A stretch of 5,501 nucleotides of DNA from an uncultured Archangium sp. (GTDB taxonomy: Bacteria; Myxococcota; Myxococcia; Myxococcales; Myxococcaceae). The stretch is taken from NCBI GenBank assembly GCA_946479335.1, contig CAMLFP010000372.1:1-5501 (forward strand), read 5' to 3'. Under the pieces are notes generated by a model. It did not search any database, was not told the DNA's origin, and was given only the letters and a program-made list of their open reading frames with translations. Within the stretch, counting starts at the first letter, position 1, and every line of letters starts with the position of its first letter. A program made the position numbers and the translations under genes. Of this stretch, positions 1 to 5,216 are shown in pieces.

Positions 1-80
1 AGCTGACCGACCACTACTCCGCGGAGCAGCTCGGGCAGATCGCCCAGGCCGTCGCGCTCGAGGAGAAGAAGGTCGCCTGA
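1..80 (+). CDS. C-terminal end of an unidentified protein (partial)
   Basis: The last 25 codons of a plus-strand gene that starts before the window; the frame begins at base 3 and stops with TGA at 78-80. The visible tail reads LTDHYSAEQLGQIAQ followed by AVALEEKKVA. It is probably helical and amphipathic, with a charged Glu/Lys end. Third positions are almost all G or C, as in the other genes here, and a hairpin follows the stop within 11 bases, which supports this being a real gene end. The tail is too short to assign a family, and I do not recognise it. Confidence 0.6.
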   Translation, partial: LTDHYSAEQLGQIAQAVALEEKKVA

Positions 81-90
81 CGCGCAAGGC

Positions 91-120
91 CCTGGCGGTG
101 GTCAGCCCACCACCGTCAGG
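91..120 (+). terminator. 12-bp hairpin after the first gene, possible terminator
   Basis: Bases 91-102 pair with 109-120 over 12 consecutive positions (11 Watson-Crick pairs and one G-T at 95/116) around a 6-base loop. It lies 10 bases after the stop at 80 and 65 bases before the next start. This is where a transcription end would be expected. There is no T-run after the stem, so it is not a textbook intrinsic terminator. It may act with Rho, protect a 3' end, or be a protein-binding palindrome. The rest of the 81-185 gap shows nothing clear. Confidence 0.35.
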
Positions 121-185
121 CGCTGGCGCGGTGGAGCCCCACCCGCTTCTTTGCACTCGCGTGAGTCGCCTCGGGTCGAGCGGGC

Positions 186-566
186 ATGACTTCTTCTCTT
201 CGCGTCATGTTGTTCTCGGGCGTGCTGCTGTTCGCCGCCGGTTGTTCGAAGGTGTGTGAACAGAAGCCGCTGGAGGGCGTGTGGGCCGCGCACTCCGACC
301 TGATTCCGCCCGAGGCGACGACGTGCGGAGGCGCAGGCAATCGCCTGCAGCTCGGCTTCGAGGGCAAGAGCGGGCCGTACGCGTTCAAGATCATGACCGA
401 CTTCATCGAGGCGAAGGGGTGGAAGCCCATCCGCTACGGTGGCTCGTCGATGGACTCCATCTACGAGAAGGACGGCGCGACGTTCAGCTTCGAGGTGCGC
501 GACCCGAAGAAGCCGCTGATGGACCTGCAGGTCCCCGCAGAAGACGCGCTCAAGCGGCTGCGCTGA
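186..566 (+). CDS. Small predicted lipoprotein, function unknown
   Basis: A 126-residue protein with a lipoprotein signal. A short N-terminus with one Arg (residue 6) is followed by a hydrophobic stretch (residues 7-18, rich in Leu, Val and Phe) and an AAGC lipobox, so Cys20 would be lipidated after signal peptidase II cleavage. Ala rather than the usual Leu stands at lipobox -3. The mature part is about 107 residues, soluble and mixed in charge, with Cys24 and Cys47 that could form a disulfide in the periplasm. The sequence suggests a small alpha/beta domain; the C-terminal half contains GGSSMDSIYEKDGATFSFEV, which reads like beta strands. I recognise no family. ATG 186 is chosen because it gives a complete signal peptide; the internal Met8 (207) would cut into it. 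No clear Shine-Dalgarno precedes it. It is probably its own unit, between the hairpins at 91-120 and 576-598. Confidence 0.85.
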   Translation: MTSSLRVMLFSGVLLFAAGCSKVCEQKPLEGVWAAHSDLIPPEATTCGGAGNRLQLGFEGKSGPYAFKIMTDFIEAKGWKPIRYGGSSMDSIYEKDGATFSFEVRDPKKPLMDLQVPAEDALKRLR

Positions 567-575
567 GGACGCGGA

Positions 576-598
576 GCGCCGTTCTCCCCCGACGGCGC
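576..598 (+). terminator. 7-bp GC-rich hairpin between lipoprotein and PLP enzyme genes
   Basis: Bases 576-582 (GCGCCGT) pair perfectly with 592-598 (ACGGCGC) around a 9-base C-rich loop, starting 9 bases after the lipoprotein stop. There is no following T-run. In DNA this GC-rich such stems arise easily by chance, so the terminator call is weak. The position, just before the proposed promoter at 609-614, is suitable for one. Confidence 0.25.
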
Positions 599-608
599 GC
601 GGCTTGGG

Positions 609-614
609 TATACG
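609..614 (+). promoter_or_regulatory. Candidate -10 box (TATACG) for a leaderless transcript of the PLP gene
   Basis: TATACG lies six bases before ATG 621. If transcription begins at the A of that ATG, the hexamer occupies exactly -12 to -7, the normal -10 position. It matches TATAAT at four of six positions but lacks the T at -7. The expected -35 zone (586-591) is C-rich and does not match. No Shine-Dalgarno is present before 621, which fits leaderless translation. The same geometry recurs before the starts at 5217 and 5108. Confidence 0.35.
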
Positions 615-620
615 GCCGGC

Positions 621-2519
621 ATGGCGACGTCCTCCTCTGGCCGCATCGAACTCGGCCCCGACTTCACGAAGCACCTCGAACTCGCGCTCCCCCGGCTGCT
701 GGCGCCCGGCGCGCTCCCCGACGACTGGGACCCGCGCGCCACCACCTATGACCTGACGCGCTTCGACTCCGACGAGGGCTTCGCCGAGCGCTTCGCCGCG
801 GCGCTGGCGCGCATCGTCACCGAGAAAATCGACGCGCCCGCGCAGGTGCGGGAGGTGCTGACGCAGGTCGGCCTGCCCTTCGACTACGCGCGCCTCGGCC
901 AACCGCTCTCGACGGTGTTCGAGTTGCAGGTGCAGGCGCGCACGCACGCGCCGCGCTGCTTCTCGTTCGCGTCGGTTACCAAGCCGTGGCTGTCGGTCAT
1001 CGAGTCGCCGCGGCGCACGCTCAAGGTGCGGGTGTTCGCCGACCATGTGCTGCCGGTGTCTGACGAGAAGAAGCAGGCGCTGCGCGAAGACGGCGTGGAG
1101 CTGCACGAGAACTGGCACGGAGAACTCCAGCGCGACGCCGCGGTGCTGACGGTGTTCGTCACCTCGAAGCGCTTCACCGGCGACGTGCGCGCGGTCGCGG
1201 CCGACGCGGTGTGCTTCCCCGTTACGCACGGCGGCGTGCTGCTCCTCAACGACCCGGAGCGCATCGCGCCCGCGGGCATCCAGCTCATCCGCAAGCGCAC
1301 GGTGTCGGCGCTCATCGCGTCTGACGCGCGCACCGAGCTGGAGCTGGCGGCCGGCGTGACGCCCACGAAGTTCCCCGAGGCGACGCACGAGGCCTGCCAC
1401 GCGCGGTTGACGGCGCTTTTCCCCGAAATCAGCGAGAGCCTCACGTTCTGCACGGGCCTCGCCGCCGAAGCCGCGGTGTTCGAGGCGCTGGGCGACGTGC
1501 TGGGGCCCGAGCCGGTGACGCTCTTCTACGCGCAGAATGGCTACGGCGGCACCGGGCAGCTGATCAGCGAGCTGCTGGGCCGCAAGAAGCTCAAGCCCGC
1601 GCCGCTCGCGGTGCTGGGCACCGACGCGCACGGCAAGACCGTCACCCTCGTCGACCGCATCATCGCCAGCCTCCCTGCGCTGGGCGCCGCGCCCGCGTGC
1701 GTCTTCCTCGAGACGCCCACCAACCCGGAGCTCCAGGCGCACGACTTCGACGCGCTGATGACGGCGCTGCGCGCGCACGAGGCGAAGCACGGCCGCAAAA
1801 TCCCCGTGATTGTCGACACCACGCTGGCGCCGCTCTTCCCCCTCTTCAGCCGGGCGTGGGCGCGCGCGTGGCCGTTCCTCCTCGTGAAGAGCGGCTCGAA
1901 GTACTTCACGAAGGGCAAGTCGACGCTGGGCGTGGTGGCGTGCGCCGCGGAGCCGCTCGCGCAGCGCATCGTGGCGCGGGCCCGCGCGCTGGGCCGCGAC
2001 GCCGACTCGTTCGCGAAGCCGGCGCAACGCTTCCACCTCCAAGAGGCGCTCGGCGACCTCCAGCCGCGCCTGGCCGCCATCAGCCGGCACACCATGAAGC
2101 TGGCCGACGGCCTCCGCGCCGCGCTGCGCAAGCACGGGAAGGAGGTCACGCTGTACGCCATCTCCGAAGCGCAGGTGGCGGAGGGCATGGCCAGCGGGCT
2201 GCTCTCGTTCTACCTGCCCGCCGCGCCGACCACGTTCCCCGACCTGGTGGACGAGTTCGTCGACGCCCTGCTGCGCACCGCGCCCTCGCTGGTGAAGAGC
2301 CGCGTCAGCTACGGCCAGTCGACCGGCGACGGGAAGCCCGACTTCTTCTACGTCATCAACCCGCAGGAATCGACGCAGGGCTCGCTGTCGGCCGAGGTGA
2401 AGGCCGCGCAGAAGAAAGACAACGTGCAGCTCTGCCGCATCTCCGTGCCGGAGCACGCCGACGTCGACGGGCTGCTGCGCGCGATGAGCGGGTTCTTCGC
2501 GCAGAAGTACGGCGGCTGA
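621..2519 (+). CDS. PLP-dependent Cys/Met-metabolism (trans-sulfuration) family enzyme with a long N-terminal extension
   Basis: A 632-residue protein. Residues ~245-632 follow the order of the cystathionine gamma-synthase/gamma-lyase fold. TGLAAE (278-283) stands where the family has SGMAA. YGGT (308-311) carries the Tyr that stacks on PLP, and ETPTNP (364-369) is near-canonical. D399 in IVDT would bind the pyridine nitrogen. SGSKYFTKGKSTLG (424-437) holds the Schiff-base Lys427. Arg606 in LCRISV matches the substrate-carboxylate Arg near the C-terminus. Such enzymes handle cysteine, homocysteine, cystathionine or methionine in the cytosol; the exact reaction cannot be told here. Two things are odd. 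Usual members are about 380-430 residues, so ~240 N-terminal residues are extra and unrecognised. The usual GHSD after the lysine is GKST, and I cannot find the YxRxxNPT motif that binds phosphate across the dimer. Fungal cystathionine gamma-synthases also reach about 640 residues, but I see no clear similarity in the extension. The gene lies 54 bases before the next one on the same strand. Confidence 0.92.
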   Translation: MATSSSGRIELGPDFTKHLELALPRLLAPGALPDDWDPRATTYDLTRFDSDEGFAERFAAALARIVTEKIDAPAQVREVLTQVGLPFDYARLGQPLSTVFELQVQARTHAPRCFSFASVTKPWLSVIESPRRTLKVRVFADHVLPVSDEKKQALREDGVELHENWHGELQRDAAVLTVFVTSKRFTGDVRAVAADAVCFPVTHGGVLLLNDPERIAPAGIQLIRKRTVSALIASDARTELELAAGVTPTKFPEATHEACHARLTALFPEISESLTFCTGLAAEAAVFEALGDVLGPEPVTLFYAQNGYGGTGQLISELLGRKKLKPAPLAVLGTDAHGKTVTLVDRIIASLPALGAAPACVFLETPTNPELQAHDFDALMTALRAHEAKHGRKIPVIVDTTLAPLFPLFSRAWARAWPFLLVKSGSKYFTKGKSTLGVVACAAEPLAQRIVARARALGRDADSFAKPAQRFHLQEALGDLQPRLAAISRHTMKLADGLRAALRKHGKEVTLYAISEAQVAEGMASGLLSFYLPAAPTTFPDLVDEFVDALLRTAPSLVKSRVSYGQSTGDGKPDFFYVINPQESTQGSLSAEVKAAQKKDNVQLCRISVPEHADVDGLLRAMSGFFAQKYGG

Positions 2520-2573
2520 CGCCGCGACGACGCGTGAAAGCCGGCGGCTGGCGTGCTTCAGTCGCGCGCGCGA

Positions 2574-3215
2574 ATGAGGGGTGGGCTCGTTCCAACGGTG
2601 TCGGTCGCTCCGGAGGTCCGCCTTTCGGCGGTCGACCCCGCGCGCCCATGCGGAGAGCGGCTCAAGGGGTTCTCGTTTCGGGCGCTGCTGGAGGTCTGCG
2701 AGGCGCGCTACGGGGCCGGCGCCTTCACCGACTGGGCGGCGCGCCATCACCTCGACGCGCTGGCCATCTCGGCGAGCCCGTGGGTGCCGGTGGAGTACTG
2801 CTTCTCGCTGGCCGAGACCGTGGTCAACGAGCACCACGGAGGCGACCCGCAGGCGGCGGCGGGGCTGGCCGCTGAGTGCGCCGCGCGGGAAATCAACGCC
2901 GTCTTCCGCTTCGTGCTGGGCTTCACCTCCCCCACCACGCTGCTGCAGTTGGGCTCGCGCTTCTGGCGGCAGTACTACGACCGCAGCGAGCTGGTGGTGG
3001 TGGAGGCCGTCGGCGACTCGGTGCAGCTCGAGCTCCGCGGGTGGGCGTTGATGAACGCCGTCGCGGCCTCCGCGCACTGCGGCGCGATGCTGCAGTGGTT
3101 GACGTGCTGCCGCGCGCCCGGCGCGCGCTTCACCGCGTTGGAGTTCGCCGCGCCGGGCCTGCTCAAGCTGTCGGCCGCGTGGGGCGCGGCAGCGAACGGG
3201 GCGCCTGAGCGATGA
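2574..3215 (+). CDS. Tandem paralogue A, myxobacterial-type protein of unknown function
   Basis: A 213-residue soluble protein, paralogue of the next gene. Residues 9-203 align to residues 6-200 of the neighbour without gaps at 109 of 195 identities (56%). Conserved blocks are GFSF near the N-terminus, WxPVE, HHxGDP (87-92), ECAxxEIN, RFVL, SRFWRQYYDR (128-137) with ELVV after it, CGAxLxWL, and LEFAAPGLLK (189-198). Two Cys (102 and 169) are shared with the paralogue. The pattern of W-P-V-E, then GD, then SP, then a W-x-x-Y-Y-D motif recalls the large lineage-specific families of myxobacteria such as DUF2378/TIGR02265. That is a resemblance from memory, not a match. I chose ATG 2574 because it makes the N-terminus agree with the paralogue; GTG 2553 would add seven residues and GTG 2598 would remove eight. 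No start has a good Shine-Dalgarno. The ten-residue C-terminal tail is absent from the paralogue. It overlaps the next gene by four bases. Confidence 0.86.
   Translation: MRGGLVPTVSVAPEVRLSAVDPARPCGERLKGFSFRALLEVCEARYGAGAFTDWAARHHLDALAISASPWVPVEYCFSLAETVVNEHHGGDPQAAAGLAAECAAREINAVFRFVLGFTSPTTLLQLGSRFWRQYYDRSELVVVEAVGDSVQLELRGWALMNAVAASAHCGAMLQWLTCCRAPGARFTALEFAAPGLLKLSAAWGAAANGAPER
2955..2999 (+). repeat. 45-bp direct repeat, copy 1 (within paralogue A)
   Basis: This segment matches 3584-3628 at 44 of 45 bases, 629 bases apart. It encodes SRFWRQYYDR-S-ELVV. The only difference is the Ser/Thr codon (AGC/ACC); the other 14 codons are identical, including the six-fold-degenerate Ser, Arg and Leu codons. 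The flanking DNA is clearly diverged. Confidence 0.8.
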
Positions 3216-3814
3216 GCGCGCCACGCCTCGAGGTAGCGCCCGGCGTGACGCTGGGCCGGGTCGACACCACGCGGCCCAGCGGCGTCAACGTCGCGGGCTT
3301 CTCGTTCCTCACGCTCAAGCACATCAGCCACACGCGCTACGGGCCGACCGACTTCGAGACGTGGGCCGCCTCGCACCGGCTCGACGCGCGCGCGGTGACC
3401 GCGGGCTCGTGGCTGCCGGTGGAGCTCTACTACTCGCTGGTGGAGACGCTGCTGGAGCGCCACCACGCGGGTGACCCGCGCGCGGCGACCGAGCTGGCCG
3501 GCGAGTGTGCGCGGCACGAAATCAACGGCCTGTACCGCTTCGTGCTCTCGTTCAGCTCGCCGTTGATGGTGCTGCGGCTCTCGTCGCGCTTCTGGCGGCA
3601 GTACTACGACCGCACCGAGCTGGTGGTGACCGAGTCGGTGGGCGCCTCGCTGCACGCCGAGGTGCGCCACTGGCCGGTGATGACCGCCACCGCGGCGTAC
3701 TTCCTGTGTGGCGCGGCGCTCCCGTGGCTGCAGGCCTCCCGCGCGCACGACATCGCCTTCACGCAGCTCGAGTTCGCCGCACCCGGGCTGCTGAAGCTCG
3801 CCGCGGCGTGGTGA
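3212..3814 (+). CDS. Tandem paralogue B, myxobacterial-type protein of unknown function
   Basis: A 200-residue protein, 56% identical to the gene before it with no gaps. It carries the same blocks: RVDxxRPSG and GFSF at the N-terminus, RYG, FxxWAA, SWLPVE, HHAGDP (84-89), GECARHEIN, SRFWRQYYDR (125-134), CGAALPWL and LEFAAPGLLK (186-195). It has no signal peptide or clear membrane span, so it is probably cytosolic. Its ATG overlaps the stop of paralogue A in an ATGA, and the start agrees with the alignment, so translational coupling and roughly matched synthesis are likely. The least conserved parts are the segment just after GFSF and the stretch before LEFAAPG, which may be where the two copies differ in binding. 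The gene ends one base from the convergent antiporter gene. Function is unknown; a DUF2378/TIGR02265-like assignment is only a suspicion. A heterodimer with paralogue A is inferred from coupling and gap-free similarity. Confidence 0.9.
   Translation: MSAPRLEVAPGVTLGRVDTTRPSGVNVAGFSFLTLKHISHTRYGPTDFETWAASHRLDARAVTAGSWLPVELYYSLVETLLERHHAGDPRAATELAGECARHEINGLYRFVLSFSSPLMVLRLSSRFWRQYYDRTELVVTESVGASLHAEVRHWPVMTATAAYFLCGAALPWLQASRAHDIAFTQLEFAAPGLLKLAAAW
3584..3628 (+). repeat. 45-bp direct repeat, copy 2 (within paralogue B)
   Basis: Partner of 2955-2999, identical at 44 of 45 bases. By contrast, the fully conserved LEFAAPGLLK block later in the same pair differs at six of ten codons by synonymous changes. 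Confidence 0.8.
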
Positions 3815-3815
3815 G

Positions 3816-5108
3816 TCACGCCGGCTTCTTGAAGCTCCACTTCAGCAGCGGCGGCGTCACCAGCGTGGTGACGATGACCATCAACACCACCGCCGAGAAG
3901 AGCTGCTCGTCGATGACGCGCTGGCCCTTCACGGTGAGCTGACTGCCGATGCTGGCGAAGATGAGGCCCACCTCGCCGCGCGGCACCATGCCGATGCCGA
4001 TGGAGATGCGGTTCAACCCCTTGCCCTGCGCGCCCACGCCCGCCACCAGCTTGCCGATGATGGCCACCGCGCACAGCACCGAGGCCAGCGTCAGCACGCC
4101 CGGCGCCGCGAAGGCCGCGAGGTCGGTGCGCACGCCCATCAACACGAAGAAGACCGGCACCAGGAAGCCCGAGAGCGGGTGCACCAGCGCCTCCAGGGTG
4201 TGCTTCTCCTTGGTGGCCAGCTCCTCGTAGTGCACGTCTTCGAGGATGAGGCCCGCCGCGAAGGCGCCGACGATGGGCGCCAGCCCGATGAAGTCGGCCA
4301 GCCACGCCAGCGAGAAGCAGAAGGCCAGCGACACCGCCAGCAGCACCATGCCCGCGCGCAGCCGCGACGCGAGGCGGAAGAGCCGGGGAGACAGGAAGCG
4401 CCCCAGCACCAGCGACGCCACGAGGAACACCACCGCCTTGGCCAGCGTCACGCCCACGGCCGAGAGGTGCAGCGCCTCGCCCTTGTCGGCCGCGCCGATG
4501 AGCCCGGTGACGACCGCGAGAATCACCAGCCCCAGCACGTCGTCGATGACCGCCGCGCCGAGGATGATGCGCGACTCCGGGTACTGGCTGACGCCGAGGT
4601 CCTTCAGCACGCGCGCGGTGATGCCCACCGAGGTCGCCGTCAGCGTCGCGCCGATGAAGAGCGCCACGTAGAGGTCGGCGCCGGGCACCACCAGCCGCGT
4701 CGCGAAGAAGCCGAGGGCGAAGGGCACGAAGACGCCCACCAGCGCCACCAGGGCCGCCGACGCGCCCACCTTCATCATCTGCGCGACGGTGCTCTCGAGG
4801 CCGACCTCGAAGAGCAGGATGATGACGCCCACGCGGGCGAACATGTCGACGAAGCCGTCGTGCGCCAGCGGCACGAAGGCGTCGACGCCGAGGTGCGAGA
4901 GGTTGCCCAACGCCACGCCGGCCAGCAGTTCACCCAGCACCGCGGGTTGGCTCAGCCGCACCGCGACGTGCCCGCCCACCTTGGCGGCCACCAGAATCAC
5001 CGCGAGCCACAGCACCACCGGCGCCGCCGGGTCGCTGTGGGCGCCTTCGCTGGCCAGCACCGGCAGCGCGCCCAGCGCCGCGAGCCACGAGAGTCGTTTC
5101 AGCTTCAC
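3816..5108 (-). CDS. CPA2-family cation:proton antiporter (Na+/H+ exchanger domain)
   Basis: A 430-residue inner-membrane protein that would exchange Na+ or K+ for H+. It has an almost continuous series of hydrophobic segments (about 12-13) from residue 30 to 424, as in the Na_H_Exchanger family. Diagnostic motifs are present: QPAVLGELLAGVALGN (54-69), LLFEVGLE (98-105), GATLTATSVGI (153-163), the ion-binding Asp pair D189-D190 in AVIDDVLG, a conserved Lys353 in IIGKLVAG, and GMVPRGEVGL (373-382) with Arg377 and Glu379. The Asp pair suggests electrogenic exchange, as in NapA. Residues 1-20 (KLKR, hydrophobic core, VLAS) look like a cleavable signal peptide or an extra first helix. There is no C-terminal TrkA-N/RCK domain, so it is not a full KefB/KefC. 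The start is GTG at 5108, and an in-frame TAG at 5120-5118 leaves almost no room for an earlier one. It is convergent with the paralogue pair and divergent from the zinc-ribbon gene, so it is probably monocistronic. The ion preferred cannot be told. Confidence 0.95.
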   Translation of the reverse strand: MKLKRLSWLAALGALPVLASEGAHSDPAAPVVLWLAVILVAAKVGGHVAVRLSQPAVLGELLAGVALGNLSHLGVDAFVPLAHDGFVDMFARVGVIILLFEVGLESTVAQMMKVGASAALVALVGVFVPFALGFFATRLVVPGADLYVALFIGATLTATSVGITARVLKDLGVSQYPESRIILGAAVIDDVLGLVILAVVTGLIGAADKGEALHLSAVGVTLAKAVVFLVASLVLGRFLSPRLFRLASRLRAGMVLLAVSLAFCFSLAWLADFIGLAPIVGAFAAGLILEDVHYEELATKEKHTLEALVHPLSGFLVPVFFVLMGVRTDLAAFAAPGVLTLASVLCAVAIIGKLVAGVGAQGKGLNRISIGIGMVPRGEVGLIFASIGSQLTVKGQRVIDEQLFSAVVLMVIVTTLVTPPLLKWSFKKPA

Positions 5109-5114
5109 CAGCGG

Positions 5115-5120
5115 GTTCTA
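5115..5120 (-). promoter_or_regulatory. Candidate -10 box (TAGAAC) for the antiporter gene
   Basis: On the minus strand TAGAAC runs from 5120 to 5115, six bases before GTG 5108, at -12 to -7 if transcription starts on the GTG. It matches TATAAT at four of six positions. A TTGAGT at 5148-5143 could be a -35 box, but the spacer of 22 bases is too long for the usual 16-18. There is no Shine-Dalgarno before the GTG. The TAG here is also the in-frame stop that limits the gene start. Confidence 0.28.
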
Positions 5121-5181
5121 CCGTCGCGCTCCGCGTGAGACGACTCAATCCCGTCGCGTCGACATGGATTCACCAGCGCGG

Positions 5182-5210
5182 TTGAGGGGGTGCCTCGCGG
5201 TCGGTATCGA
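5182..5210 (+). promoter_or_regulatory. Candidate sigma70-type promoter for a leaderless zinc-ribbon mRNA
   Basis: TTGAGG (5182-5187) is followed after exactly 17 bases by TATCGA (5205-5210), and ATG 5217 comes six bases later. This puts the predicted +1 on the A of the start codon. The -35 box matches the four most conserved positions (TTGA); the -10 box has the key T and A at -12 and -11 but not T at -7. There is no Shine-Dalgarno. It lies in the 108-bp divergent region (5109-5216), where TTGAG occurs on each strand facing outward. Confidence 0.5.
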
Positions 5211-5216
5211 ACGACG

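Noticed and set aside
131..156. Possible sigma54 promoter (TTGCA at 151-155) before the lipoprotein gene
   Set aside because: The required GG at the -24 position is absent at the right spacing (bases near 141-142 are AC).
2553..2573. Earlier GTG start for paralogue A
   Set aside because: It adds seven residues (MLQSRAR) without counterpart in the paralogue and has no ribosome binding site; ATG 2574 fits the alignment better. GTG 2598 remains a less likely alternative.
1697..2875. A 392-codon plus-strand frame overlapping the end of the PLP gene and the start of paralogue A
   Set aside because: It is out of frame with both, composed of Arg/Ala/Gly-rich sequence, and would span the real stop and start signals.
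102..3224. A 1040-codon open frame on the minus strand across the lipoprotein, PLP enzyme and paralogue A genes
   Set aside because: Its product is Arg/Gly/Ala-rich low-complexity sequence with no motif. It lies opposite genes with clear motifs and paralogue conservation, and is explained by extreme GC at third codon positions.
3816..5108. Naming the antiporter KefB/KefC
   Set aside because: There is no C-terminal TrkA-N/RCK domain and the ion-binding Asp pair is intact, so only a general CPA2 exchanger call is supported.
4179..5138. A 319-codon plus-strand open frame opposite the antiporter
   Set aside because: The product is rich in Arg, His, Gln and Glu with no domain, while the opposite strand encodes a full antiporter with all family motifs.
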